A model generated the notes under the pieces. It was not told where the DNA came from. It did not search any database and saw only the letters and a list, made by a program, of their open reading frames with translations. A stretch of 20,975 bases of DNA from assembly GCA_900542245.1 (NCBI GenBank), contig UQMQ01000024.1, forward strand, positions 1 to 20,975. The letters are read 5' to 3'. This DNA is from an uncultured Eubacteriales bacterium (GTDB lineage Bacteria > Bacillota > Clostridia > Peptostreptococcales > Anaerovoracaceae). The stretch's first letter is position 1. The number at the start of each line of letters is the position of its first letter. Shown here piece by piece: positions 7,379-15,781 of this stretch. The translations under genes were made by a program, and so were the position numbers.

Positions 7379-8719
7379 ATGATGGAACATGCGCAATCTG
7401 TGCAGCAAAGACAAAAGAGAAATCTGATTTTGTTCATCGTCAGCTATGTGATCAACAATCTGGCGAGCGGCATTTTATATGATACCTATGTCAACTATCT
7501 GCAGGAGGTATCCCTGCCGACAGCAACGTCTTTTTGGGCGTTTTACGGCTATGCGACGTTTTTGAGTGCTTTCATTTTGCTTTTGGCGCCGAAGAGCGGC
7601 TACAAGAAGCTGCTGCTGTTCTGCGCGGCGGCTACCTCAGCGGCATTCTTCTGCGTCGTCTATATCAAATCGGAAATGGTCTTTTATCTGTCAACCCTGC
7701 TGGCGCTGACCGGCGTACAGCTACATTTCATCATGCTGGCTCCGTATGTGGCAGCCTACGCGGATCATGCGGGAGGCAAAAGCATCGACTGGTATACGCG
7801 TACCTATTATATGGGCTATGTCGGATATTTTCTGACTACGTTTTTGGGCGGTGCGGCGACCGTCAAGCTCTTTTCCGTACACGCGGGATTTTCCTATGCC
7901 GAGGCGAAAGCGCAGACCGCCTATATTGCGGAGGTGTCAGAGAGCGTCCGCACTGCCTATCTTGACGGAAACAGAGATGTGCTGATCATCACCGGCCTTG
8001 TGACGCTGCTTTCCATCCTCCCGATTTTATTCATCCACGAAAAAAAAGAGGACTATGCAGCATTAAAAGAAGAAACAGAGCAGAAGCAGAGCCTGCGGGA
8101 GAGAGCCGGAGATATCATCAGCGTCTTGTTCCGCAAGGACGCGTTGATGTATCTGCTGTATTGGGCGTTGATTTCCTTTGCCATGGGACTCTTCACCTCC
8201 TACTATACGGTATTTCTCAATCGGAATCTGCATATCGACAAGGCGACCGCGTCGCTTTTGGTTTCGATTTCCTACGCTGCGATTGTGCTCTTCATGCTGT
8301 TTACGCCGTATGTGGTCAAAAAGCTGGGAACGGTGGGAACCATCTGTTTTACGGTCCTGCTGTCCGTACCGTTTATGCTGATCATCGCAAACGGAGACCG
8401 GTTTGGCAAAGCGATGATCCCGATGGTCGGCATCGGACTGTTTATGCGGGCGGGTCTTGCCAATCTGGGAAGCCCTGCGGAAAGCTCGCTTTCGATGATG
8501 ATCGCGCCGAAGCATCTGCGTCCGGCCTTTACCTCTGTGGTGAATTTTATGGCAGGCATCGTCAGCATCATCAGCGGTAATTTTACGGGAAAATTTCTCT
8601 TCGCAACGCAGGAGGGATATCGCAGCGCGTATTATATCGCAGCCGCCTTATATTTCCTCGCAGCGCTGGTCATGGTGACACTGTTTCAGAAGTACAACAG
8701 AAAAGAGGAGGAAGCATGA
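7379..8719 (+). CDS. MFS-type membrane transporter
   Basis: A 446-residue, strongly hydrophobic protein with about 12 membrane segments. The first is near residues 15-35 (NLILFIVSYVINNLASGIL), and there are further clusters such as FWAFYGYATFLSAFILLLA and LLLFCAAATSAAFFCVVYI. A polar loop near residues 163-202 and a charged loop near 218-250 (EKKEDYAALKEETEQKQ) divide the protein, the latter fitting the central cytoplasmic loop of MFS carriers. The cytoplasmic tail is KYNRKEEEA. The substrate cannot be read. AGGAGGG at 7368-7374 serves ATG 7379 or the adjacent ATG 7382. The stop overlaps the next start (ATGA), so the M32-like protein is translationally coupled to it, suggesting a shared job. 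Confidence 0.85.
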   Translation: MMEHAQSVQQRQKRNLILFIVSYVINNLASGILYDTYVNYLQEVSLPTATSFWAFYGYATFLSAFILLLAPKSGYKKLLLFCAAATSAAFFCVVYIKSEMVFYLSTLLALTGVQLHFIMLAPYVAAYADHAGGKSIDWYTRTYYMGYVGYFLTTFLGGAATVKLFSVHAGFSYAEAKAQTAYIAEVSESVRTAYLDGNRDVLIITGLVTLLSILPILFIHEKKEDYAALKEETEQKQSLRERAGDIISVLFRKDALMYLLYWALISFAMGLFTSYYTVFLNRNLHIDKATASLLVSISYAAIVLFMLFTPYVVKKLGTVGTICFTVLLSVPFMLIIANGDRFGKAMIPMVGIGLFMRAGLANLGSPAESSLSMMIAPKHLRPAFTSVVNFMAGIVSIISGNFTGKFLFATQEGYRSAYYIAAALYFLAALVMVTLFQKYNRKEEEA

Positions 8720-10227
8720 GCTACCAGTCACAGCTTGCTGCGTTAAAAAGCATCATTGAAAAAATAGAATACTATAAATATACGACGAATTCTCTGATTT
8801 ATTGGGATAAGATTACCTACATGCCTAAAAACGCGATTGGATATCGAAGCAAGGTGATGTCCTTCCTCGCGGGAGAACAATATCGGCTTTTGTCCGACAG
8901 CCGCTTTCATAAATTGGCAGCCTATTTTAAGGATAACCGAAAAAACGATTTTTTGACAGACGCGATGATCAAGAAGCTGCTTGTCAGCGCTGAAAGCGTG
9001 CGCGCCATTCCGGAAGCAGAATATCAACGCTACGTGGAATTGATCGCGGTTTCCGAGCAGGTTTGGGCGGAAGCGAAGGAAAAACAGGACTTGCAGAGCT
9101 TCCTGCCGTATCTGAAGCAAATTTTCGACACCTTTCGCGATTTCACGCAGTATTGGGGGTATGAAAAGGAACCTTACGACGCGCTTTTGGGACACTACGT
9201 CGAAGGACTTACAGTAGAGATCATCGACAGCATGACCGCGGAAATCAAGCCGCCGCTCATCGCGCTTTTGGGATGCGTGGAGGAAAAAAACAGAAGCGGT
9301 GACGCGCCGAAGCGCATTGCGGTCGGACCTGTCAGCCGCGAAAAGCAGCAGGCAGTCTGGGAAATGATACTCAAAAAAATCGGCTTCGATTTTGACAGCG
9401 GGCGGGTGGATATCGGATCGCACCCGACCATTCTGGCAAGCTCGCCGGATGATGTACGCGTTGTCAACAGCTTTGCTGAGGACGATTTTTGGGGCGGCAT
9501 TTTTAATATTCTGCACTGCGGCGGCAGGGGCATCTATCAGCAGTCGATCAGCAAGGAGCTGATGGGAACGCTGCTTGCCGAGGTACCGTCGTTCGCGGTA
9601 GAGGAAGCGATCGGCAGGCTTTATGAAAACATCATCGGCAAAAGCGAGGGCTTTTGGCAGTACATTTACGAGCCGCTGGTTGAGATCCTGCCGCAGCTGA
9701 AGGCTTATACGCCGCGGGATTTATTTGCGTCCGTCAATTACGCGCAGCCATCGCTGCTTCGCCTGGAGGCGGATGAACTGACCTACCTGCTGCATATCAT
9801 CATTCGATATGAACTGGAGAAGGACATCCTCAGCGGCAGCTTAAGCATAGAAGCACTTCCGGAGGCATGGAGCGAAAAGTACGAAGCCTATCTGGGCATT
9901 CGCCCGCAAAACGACGCGGAGGGGGTACTGCAGGATATCCACTGGGCGGCAGGCTATGTCGGATATTTTCCGTCGTACTTCATTGCCAATATTACCGCGG
10001 CGCAGCTGGCGGCGGCAATGAACGAACAGCTCGGCGACATGCATACGCTGATGGCAGACGGCGCATTCGATGAAATCCATGCGTGGCTTTCGCAGCGAAT
10101 CTATCGGTACGGTTCGCTGTATTCCAGCAGGGAGCTGATCGAAAACGCGTGCGGTAGACCGCTGTCCTCCGACGATTACATGGATTACTTACGGAACAAG
10201 TTTTCCGAGGTATATAGATTACACTAA
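8716..10227 (+). CDS. M32 (Taq/Pfu) carboxypeptidase homologue with destroyed HEXXH zinc motif: probable pseudoenzyme
   Basis: A 503-residue protein, the normal M32 length, collinear with the family throughout: YWDKITYMP near the N-terminus, SPDDVRVVNSFAEDDF, NYAQPSLLRLEADELTYLLH, YELEKDILSG and DAEGVLQDIHWAAGYVGYFPSY. M32 enzymes are cytoplasmic metallocarboxypeptidases using HEXXH plus a distal Glu. Here the motif is H267-C268-G269-G270-R271: the general-base Glu is Cys and the second His ligand is Arg. The distal ligand Glu is kept (E297), but the His before it in the usual HESQSR is Glu (E296). The spacing to P. furiosus numbering (H269, H273, E299) is exact, so this is not an alignment slip. 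The frame is intact, arguing for a maintained non-peptidase role (binding, regulation) or altered chemistry. It overlaps the upstream MFS stop by 4 bases. Confidence 0.9.
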   Translation: MSYQSQLAALKSIIEKIEYYKYTTNSLIYWDKITYMPKNAIGYRSKVMSFLAGEQYRLLSDSRFHKLAAYFKDNRKNDFLTDAMIKKLLVSAESVRAIPEAEYQRYVELIAVSEQVWAEAKEKQDLQSFLPYLKQIFDTFRDFTQYWGYEKEPYDALLGHYVEGLTVEIIDSMTAEIKPPLIALLGCVEEKNRSGDAPKRIAVGPVSREKQQAVWEMILKKIGFDFDSGRVDIGSHPTILASSPDDVRVVNSFAEDDFWGGIFNILHCGGRGIYQQSISKELMGTLLAEVPSFAVEEAIGRLYENIIGKSEGFWQYIYEPLVEILPQLKAYTPRDLFASVNYAQPSLLRLEADELTYLLHIIIRYELEKDILSGSLSIEALPEAWSEKYEAYLGIRPQNDAEGVLQDIHWAAGYVGYFPSYFIANITAAQLAAAMNEQLGDMHTLMADGAFDEIHAWLSQRIYRYGSLYSSRELIENACGRPLSSDDYMDYLRNKFSEVYRLH

Positions 10228-10259
10228 ATATTGAATTTTACCAGAAAAGGAGACAAAGC

Positions 10260-11534
10260 ATGAATAAGTTACTTGCAAAGATGGGACTGGGCGAAAAAAT
10301 GTCCAAAAACTTTCTGGCGATCCTGATTGTCGCGTTCAGCGGCGCGATCATCTATGGGTTGCCGTACTTCCGTTTTGACTATTACGATGTATATTTGGAA
10401 ACCTATCACCTTACCAATGTGCAGATGGGCGTTTTTGGAAGCGTACTCGGCGTATTCGGTATGATTTCCTACTTGTTCGGCGGTATCGTCGCTGACCGTT
10501 TTTCCACCAGAACGATTCTGACCGTATCCCTGCTCGGTACCGGAATCGGCGGACTGGTACACTTACTGCCGTTGAACTTTCCGGCACTCGTCTGCCTGTA
10601 CGCGTTTTGGGGTATCAGCTCGCTGTTCGCGTTCTGGCCTGCCTGCGTGAAAGCGGTTCGCATCCTGTCCGGCTCCGGAGACCAGGGAAAAGCCTTTGGT
10701 TTCTTTGAAGGCGGCAGAGGCGTCGCAGCTGCACTGATGGCCATGGCGGCTGTCGTTGCATTCCGAATCGGCGCGGGGCAGATGGAGGATCAGGTACAGG
10801 GCATGAAATATGTCATCGTATTCTATTCCGTACTGACCATCCTGATGGGCGTTCTGTCGTTCCTGACGGTCAAGGATGATAAGATAGAAGAAAGCGAAAA
10901 AATTTCCTTCCGGGGCATCGGAGAAGTGCTCAAACTGCCTGCAGTATGGATCATCGGTTTCGTTACCTTCTGCAATTATGTTTTCACGCTTTCCCTCTAC
11001 TACTTCACACCGTATGCGACAGGTATCCTGGGAGCTTCTGTCACATTCACCGCGACACTGGCTGCGATCAAGAGATGGTTCTCGCTGTTTGGCAATGTCG
11101 GCGGCGGTTTCATTACCGATAAGGTCGGGACCGGCAAAATGCTGCTGATTTCTTTCCTGGCTATGGCAGCAGGCACACTGGGCATTTTGCTTCTGCCGAC
11201 ACATTCCGGAAGCATCATGGCGTTTACGGTGCTGTTTATTGTCATTTACATTTTCTACAATGTTAACTACGCGATGACCTGGGCGATGATGGATGAAGGC
11301 GCGATTCCGGCGAAGTACTCCGGTACAGCGGCCGGTGTCATCTCTACGGTAGGGTATCTGCCGGAGATTTTCTGCTCGCTTTTGGCAGGCGCGCTGATTG
11401 ACGGCAACCCGGGCGTAAGCGGATTCAGACAGTACTTTGGATTCCTGATCGTGATGCTGCTCTTAGGCGTAGTCTTCGTATGCGTCTGGATCAAGTATTT
11501 GAAAAAAACAAAGAAAGAGGAAACTGAAAAATAA
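10260..11534 (+). CDS. MFS transporter, YihN-like
   Basis: A 424-residue carrier with about 12 membrane helices. MFS motif A is visible between helices 2 and 3 as GGIVADRFSTRT (D79, R80). The region GKAFGFFEGGRGVAAALMA and the late segment IDGNPGVSGFRQYFGF resemble what I remember of E. coli YihN and relatives, which are mostly of unproven substrate. The central loop is charged (TVKDDKIEESEK) and the tail is basic, placing it in the cytoplasm. ATG 10260 has AGGAG at 10248-10252. It begins 32 bases after the M32-like gene without a terminator, and its TAA overlaps the next ATG by one base (TAATG). Two different MFS carriers in one short operon suggest two substrates, or uptake and export of substrate and product. 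Confidence 0.88.
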   Translation: MNKLLAKMGLGEKMSKNFLAILIVAFSGAIIYGLPYFRFDYYDVYLETYHLTNVQMGVFGSVLGVFGMISYLFGGIVADRFSTRTILTVSLLGTGIGGLVHLLPLNFPALVCLYAFWGISSLFAFWPACVKAVRILSGSGDQGKAFGFFEGGRGVAAALMAMAAVVAFRIGAGQMEDQVQGMKYVIVFYSVLTILMGVLSFLTVKDDKIEESEKISFRGIGEVLKLPAVWIIGFVTFCNYVFTLSLYYFTPYATGILGASVTFTATLAAIKRWFSLFGNVGGGFITDKVGTGKMLLISFLAMAAGTLGILLLPTHSGSIMAFTVLFIVIYIFYNVNYAMTWAMMDEGAIPAKYSGTAAGVISTVGYLPEIFCSLLAGALIDGNPGVSGFRQYFGFLIVMLLLGVVFVCVWIKYLKKTKKEETEK

Positions 11535-13405
11535 TGGTGAATACAATGGAGAAGAAACCATACATCACAGAACGGGTCTACGTGGAAACGCCTGTGGATA
11601 CTGACGGCGACGGCAAAAAGGATCTCATCGCCGTCTATCTCAGACTTCCGCGCGACCTGCGGGAAGGCGAGAAGGTTCCGGCGATTTACATTGCCAATCC
11701 GTATATGCTGACCTGCAACGAGGATTGGTATGTTCCGCACGATGTCAATTGTGAAGTACAGGCGTTCGCGGCGCAGGACATCAAGGAGGAAGACATTCGT
11801 TTTGATTACGAGGCGTCTGAAGCGAAGATCACCGCAGGACCCTTTGCGGAACGCAAGACGATGGGATTCGCGGAACACGCGCCGATTGACGCGGAACCGG
11901 AGTTTGAATGTGTTTCCGATATCTATGAATACTTTAACGCGCGCGGCTACGCGACCGTCCTTTGCGGCGGATTGGGGACCCGCGGCTCCGAAGGCTTCAC
12001 CTTGACCGGGTCCAGAGAAGAGGTATTGGCGTTCAAAGCCGTCATCGACTGGCTCAACGGACGCTGCCGCGCGTTTACCGACAGGACGCAAAATATCGAA
12101 ATCAAAGCCTCCTGGTGCAGCGGCAACGTGGCGATGACCGCGAAATCCTACCTGGGCACCATGTGTATCGGCGTGGCGACCACAGGCGTGGAGGGGCTGA
12201 AGACCATCATTCCGGAGGCTGCGATTTCCAACTGGTACGCGTATTATCGTGTCGGCGGGCTGAACCTTCCTGCGATGGGCTGGCAGGGTGACGACCTGGA
12301 TATTCTGGCAAAATATTGTTTTAGCAGAGCCAAGGACGCAGAGGATTACGCGAAGGTCAAGGAGGCCTATGACGCGGCGCTCGCGGCGCTTGTACGCGGA
12401 GAGGACCGCGCCTCCGGCAACTACAATCGTTTTTGGGACGAAAGAAACTATTTGAATCTGGTGGATAAAATCAAAGCCTCGGTGTTCATCGTACATGGCA
12501 TCAATGACTGGAACGTCAAGACCAACCAGTGCGTGCCGTTCTTCCGGGAACTGGAGAAGCGCGGCATCCCGGTAAAAATGATGCTTCATCAGGGACAGCA
12601 TATCTATATCCACAAGCTGCGGGATTCCCATATGCTTGAAATCTTAGAACGCTGGCTGGAGCATTATCTCAAGGGCGTGGACAACGGCATCGAAAACGAA
12701 CCGGCAGTACTGGTAGAAAGCTGCGTGGATCAGTCCGTTTGGATGCACTCCGACACCTGGCCGCCGGCAGACTGCCGGGAGGAGCGCTTCCCAATCAAGG
12801 CTACCGGCAAAAAGCTTATCGTTGATGATCTTGCCAAGACCGTTTATGATAAGGAAAAGGATAATTTGAAGGAATGGCTCGATGAGCTGGTGCTGCGTGA
12901 TGACGCGGAGAAGCAGCACTGCTTGCAGTTCATCTGGGACCCGTTTGCGGAAACGGCACAGACTGAAACGGAGAGCCTGAGAATCAGCGGAACGGTCAAG
13001 CTCTCTTTCGATGCGGCAATCGACCGCGAAACCGCGATCCTCAGTGCGATGCTGGTGGATTTGGGAGAGACCTGCCGCATCACCGAGGAGGAGATCCAGC
13101 ATCCGGACGGTACGTATACGTTCGGTCTTGAAAAAGAGCCGTCGGCGTACAAGGTGATTTCCCGCGGCTGGCTGAACGCGCAGAATCGAAGCTGCCTCTG
13201 GAGTAAGGAAAAAATCGTGCCGGGCGAGTTCTGTCACTATGCAATCGATATGGTTCCGACAGATCATGTCCTCGCGTCCGGTCACAAGCTGGCACTGATT
13301 CTTTACGGTATCGACGCGGAAGAAACGCAAAGACCGGATACCGTAACGAATATCACCGTCGATACCGCAAGCATACGCGCAGCAGTACCGATTTTGCGCA
13401 GCTGA
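11534..13405 (+). CDS. PepX-like S15 serine peptidase / CocE-NonD family hydrolase
   Basis: A 623-residue alpha/beta hydrolase most like Xaa-Pro dipeptidyl-peptidase PepX. The nucleophile elbow is AKSYLGT (S205; the first Gly of GxSYxG is Ala), followed by TTGVEGLKTIIPEAAISNWY as in PepX. The catalytic Asp is in HGINDWNVK (D325) and the His in HQGQHIY (H356, or H352). The 120-residue Ser-Asp distance equals that in lactococcal PepX as I recall it. The C-terminal ~200 residues form the jelly-roll domain with HYAIDMVPTDHVLASGHKLAL. The N-terminal helical domain of lactic-acid-bacterial PepX (about 140 residues) is absent, and there is no signal peptide, so it acts in the cytoplasm. It could cleave X-Pro peptides or other amides/esters. 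ATG 11546 (after GGTGA) is an alternative start. Confidence 0.87.
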   Translation: MVNTMEKKPYITERVYVETPVDTDGDGKKDLIAVYLRLPRDLREGEKVPAIYIANPYMLTCNEDWYVPHDVNCEVQAFAAQDIKEEDIRFDYEASEAKITAGPFAERKTMGFAEHAPIDAEPEFECVSDIYEYFNARGYATVLCGGLGTRGSEGFTLTGSREEVLAFKAVIDWLNGRCRAFTDRTQNIEIKASWCSGNVAMTAKSYLGTMCIGVATTGVEGLKTIIPEAAISNWYAYYRVGGLNLPAMGWQGDDLDILAKYCFSRAKDAEDYAKVKEAYDAALAALVRGEDRASGNYNRFWDERNYLNLVDKIKASVFIVHGINDWNVKTNQCVPFFRELEKRGIPVKMMLHQGQHIYIHKLRDSHMLEILERWLEHYLKGVDNGIENEPAVLVESCVDQSVWMHSDTWPPADCREERFPIKATGKKLIVDDLAKTVYDKEKDNLKEWLDELVLRDDAEKQHCLQFIWDPFAETAQTETESLRISGTVKLSFDAAIDRETAILSAMLVDLGETCRITEEEIQHPDGTYTFGLEKEPSAYKVISRGWLNAQNRSCLWSKEKIVPGEFCHYAIDMVPTDHVLASGHKLALILYGIDAEETQRPDTVTNITVDTASIRAAVPILRS

Positions 13406-13421
13406 TTTGAAGAATTTCCCC

Positions 13422-13451
13422 TTGACACATGCGCTCTGCCTGTGGTAAAAT
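13422..13451 (+). promoter_or_regulatory. Sigma-A promoter of the pyr operon
   Basis: A perfect -35 TTGACA at 13422-13427, an 18-base spacer and -10 TAAAAT at 13446-13451. It lies only 16 bases after the PepX-like stop codon, with no terminator between. Transcription should start near 13458, just before the PyrR-binding loop. Confidence 0.8.
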
Positions 13452-13465
13452 CTTTAGCGAAAGAA

Positions 13466-13653
13466 ATCTTTAAGCACGATACAGAGATGTCGGCAAGGTG
13501 GACATAGAAGCAAAAAAGAAAAAGAGAGCAGGGAAACTCCGCGTGGTTTATATGCGCGTGCCGGATGCGGGATATCCGCAGAGGGGAGTTTGTCACAAGC
13601 GCTCTCGCTTCGTGCGATTGTATTTAAAACCTGCCGTCAAGGCAGGTTTTTTT
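13466..13653 (+). promoter_or_regulatory. PyrR-dependent attenuator in the pyr leader
   Basis: At 13466-13499 the RNA can form a stem with lower helix AUCUU/AAGGU, a 5' bulge UAA, a GC/GC helix, a bulged A, an upper helix CGAUA/UGUCG and the hexaloop CAGAGA (13482-13487). This matches the known PyrR-binding loop (purine-rich 5' bulge, CNGNGA hexaloop). The 3' side of that stem (CGGCAAGGT, 13491-13499) can instead pair with ACCTGCCG (13629-13636), the 5' arm of the terminator, with one bulged A. The two states exclude each other, so PyrR-UMP binding would favour termination and its absence would favour antitermination. The ~130 bases between hold extra hairpins: AAACTCC/GGAGTTT (13534-13540 with 13585-13591), TGCGG/CCGCA (13566-13580), and CACAAGCG with CGCTTCGTG (13594-13614). 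Confidence 0.8.
13626..13653 (+). terminator. Attenuator terminator in the pyr leader
   Basis: AACCTGCC and GGCAGGTT form an 8-bp stem with the loop GTCAA, followed by seven T residues (13647-13653). The upstream A residues extend the stem against the T-run. It lies 84 bases before the pyrC start and is the terminating state of the attenuator. Confidence 0.9.
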
Positions 13654-13737
13654 GTAGGAAATAGCGCAGCGCGATATTTCCGGAGTAACGGCAAAGGGAG
13701 CCTTCCTACCTTTGTCCCATCTATGAGGAGAAAGACG

Positions 13738-14985
13738 ATGAGAAACGACAAATGCACAGAAACAAGAGAATATCCGGCTTTTGCTGCAGCCTCCGCACTT
13801 CGCGGCGAAGGCGTGTTTCCTGATTTATCCGCATCGCCATTTTTGACAATCCCATCTTTTGTGGATGTGCATGTACATCTGCGAGAGCCGGGATTTTTTT
13901 ATAAGGAAACGATTTTGAGCGGCACGACGGCGGCGGCAGCCTCCGGTTACGGACATATCTTCGCGATGCCGAATCTGAACCCGGTTCCCGACACTTTGGA
14001 AAATCTGAACATCCAGAGAGCCATCATCGAAAAAGACGCCCGCATTGATGTCCGGCCGTACGGCGCCATCACTACCGGCGAAAAGGGCGAAAGGCTGGCA
14101 GATCTTGCGGCGATGGCGCCCTATGTCATCGGTTTCAGCGATGACGGGGTGGGACTGAATGACCCTGCGCTGATGCGGGAGGCGATGCGCATCGCGCGGC
14201 GGCTGGAGCTGCCGATCGTCGCGCATTGTGAAGATCTGACCCTGCGTGACGGCGGCTACATTCACGACGGTGTTTACGCCCGCAGACATGGACACAAGGG
14301 CATCTCGTCCGAGAGCGAGTGGCGGCCGATACAAAGAGACCTCGCGCTGGTTCAGGAAACCGGCTGCAAATATCATGTCTGTCACATTTCTACCAAAGAG
14401 AGCGTGGAGCTGATCGCAGAGGCCAAGGCGCGCGGACTCGACGTGAGCTGCGAGACCGCGCCGCATTACCTCCTGCTCTGCGACGAGGACTTGCAGGAGG
14501 ACGGCAGATTCAAGATGAATCCGCCGATCCGCGGACGGGCGGATCAAGAAGCGCTGCTGCGCGGCATTTTGGACGGCACGATCGATATGATCGCCACCGA
14601 CCACGCGCCGCACAGCCGGGAGGAAAAATCCAAGGGACTTTCCGGCAGCGCGATGGGGATCGTCGGACTGGAAACGGCGTTCCCGCTGCTCTATACGAAG
14701 CTGGTGCGCGCCGGTCTTCTCAGCCTCGAACGCCTTGTTGCGTTGATGGCAATCGCGCCGCGCAGGCGTTTCGGACTGCCGGACGCCGAAGAAGCAGGCG
14801 ACTACGCAGTCTGGGATCTTAGCCAGGCTTACGAGATCGATCCGGAAAGCTTTTATTCCAAAGGCAGAGCCACACCGTTCGCGGGCGAGCACGTCTACGG
14901 CAAATGTGTGCGCAATGTGCTGGGCGGCAAGACCGTCTGGGATACAAACGACGGCAGCGCGGACAACGCGAAGGGCATGCTGTAA
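13738..14985 (+). CDS. pyrC: Dihydroorotase (type I)
   Basis: A 415-residue amidohydrolase that cyclises carbamoyl aspartate to dihydroorotate. Metal-site motifs are all present: DVHVHLREPG (H45, H47), FSDDGVG, AHCED (H163), CHIST (H216) and ATDHAPH (D288, H289). MPNLNPVPDT and KMNPPIRGRADQEALL are also typical of the bacterial type I enzyme. The start is ATG 13738, with AGGAG at 13726-13730 7 bases upstream. The frame stays open back to 13498, through the leader and its terminator, but that extension does not look like protein and has no ribosome site. This is the first gene of the pyr operon, 25 bases before pyrK. Confidence 0.95.
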   Translation: MRNDKCTETREYPAFAAASALRGEGVFPDLSASPFLTIPSFVDVHVHLREPGFFYKETILSGTTAAAASGYGHIFAMPNLNPVPDTLENLNIQRAIIEKDARIDVRPYGAITTGEKGERLADLAAMAPYVIGFSDDGVGLNDPALMREAMRIARRLELPIVAHCEDLTLRDGGYIHDGVYARRHGHKGISSESEWRPIQRDLALVQETGCKYHVCHISTKESVELIAEAKARGLDVSCETAPHYLLLCDEDLQEDGRFKMNPPIRGRADQEALLRGILDGTIDMIATDHAPHSREEKSKGLSGSAMGIVGLETAFPLLYTKLVRAGLLSLERLVALMAIAPRRRFGLPDAEEAGDYAVWDLSQAYEIDPESFYSKGRATPFAGEHVYGKCVRNVLGGKTVWDTNDGSADNAKGML

Positions 14986-15010
14986 ATTTTACAAAGGGGT
15001 TCCGATAACT

Positions 15011-15781
15011 ATGAAACAAGGTATGTTTACCATTACAGCAAACAGGCGGCTGACACAAAACGTCTGCGAAATGATACTGGCGGGCGATACCTCCGCCTGT
15101 CAAAGACCGGGACAGTTCCTCAACATCAAGCTGGACGGGCTGTTCCTGCGCAGACCGATCTCGGTCTGTGACTACGATGACAAAAAGATCAAAATTATCT
15201 ATAAGATCGTCGGCAAAGGGACGCGGGCGATGGCAGAGATGCGGTCGGGACAAACGCTGGATGTGCTGACCGGTCTCGGCAATGGCTATGACAGCAGCAA
15301 GGCAGGCACAAGTCCGGTGCTGATCGGCGGGGGTGTAGGAATCCCACCGCTGTACGGACTGCTCAAGGCGCTGCAGCGGCAGCGCGCGGCGGGCGGTTTG
15401 GCGCACGGCGAGTCTGCCGGTACAGAGAAAATCCGCGTGATCTTGGGCTTCAATACCGTAGAGGAAATTTTTTATCAAAATGAATTTGAAGCAGCCGGAG
15501 CGGAAGTGCTGCTCGCGACGGCGGACGGCAGCGCGGGCGTGAAGGGCTTTGTGACCGATGTGCTCGCGGGGCTGGATTACAGCTATTTTTATACCTGCGG
15601 ACCGGAAGCGATGTTCCGCGCAATCGAGCGCGTCGCGAAGACCTCCGGACAGTACAGCTTCGAGGAGCGCATGGGCTGCGGCTTCGGCGCCTGCATGGGC
15701 TGCTCCTGCGAGACCAAATACGGCAGCAAGCGGATCTGCAAAGACGGTCCGGTGCTGGAAAGGGAGGAAATCCTATGGTAA
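15011..15781 (+). CDS. pyrK: Dihydroorotate dehydrogenase electron-transfer subunit PyrK
   Basis: A 256-residue FAD/[2Fe-2S] protein that carries electrons from PyrD to NAD+ in the class 1B enzyme. RRPISVCD is the flavin-binding motif, GGGVGIPPLYGLL the pyridine-nucleotide region, and the C-terminal cluster uses C223, C228, C231 and C243 (spacing 5, 3 and 12), ending CKDGPVLEREEILW. An extra Cys at 233 is present. Ser/Gly/Ala-rich residues 130-140 (RAAGGLAHGESAG) make a slightly longer loop than usual. ATG 15011 has AAAGGGG at 14993-14999, somewhat distant. An open frame extends upstream inside pyrC but is not homologous. The end overlaps pyrD by 7 bases, fitting a stoichiometric complex. Confidence 0.94.
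   Translation: MKQGMFTITANRRLTQNVCEMILAGDTSACQRPGQFLNIKLDGLFLRRPISVCDYDDKKIKIIYKIVGKGTRAMAEMRSGQTLDVLTGLGNGYDSSKAGTSPVLIGGGVGIPPLYGLLKALQRQRAAGGLAHGESAGTEKIRVILGFNTVEEIFYQNEFEAAGAEVLLATADGSAGVKGFVTDVLAGLDYSYFYTCGPEAMFRAIERVAKTSGQYSFEERMGCGFGACMGCSCETKYGSKRICKDGPVLEREEILW

Noticed and set aside
12844..13330. Long - strand frames inside the PepX-like gene
   Set aside because: Shadows of the coding strand; the + strand protein has intact catalytic motifs across the region.
13498..13737. N-terminal extension of pyrC by 80 codons from a GTG
   Set aside because: It would be translated from the attenuator and its terminator, has no ribosome site, and homology to dihydroorotase starts only after the ATG at 13738.
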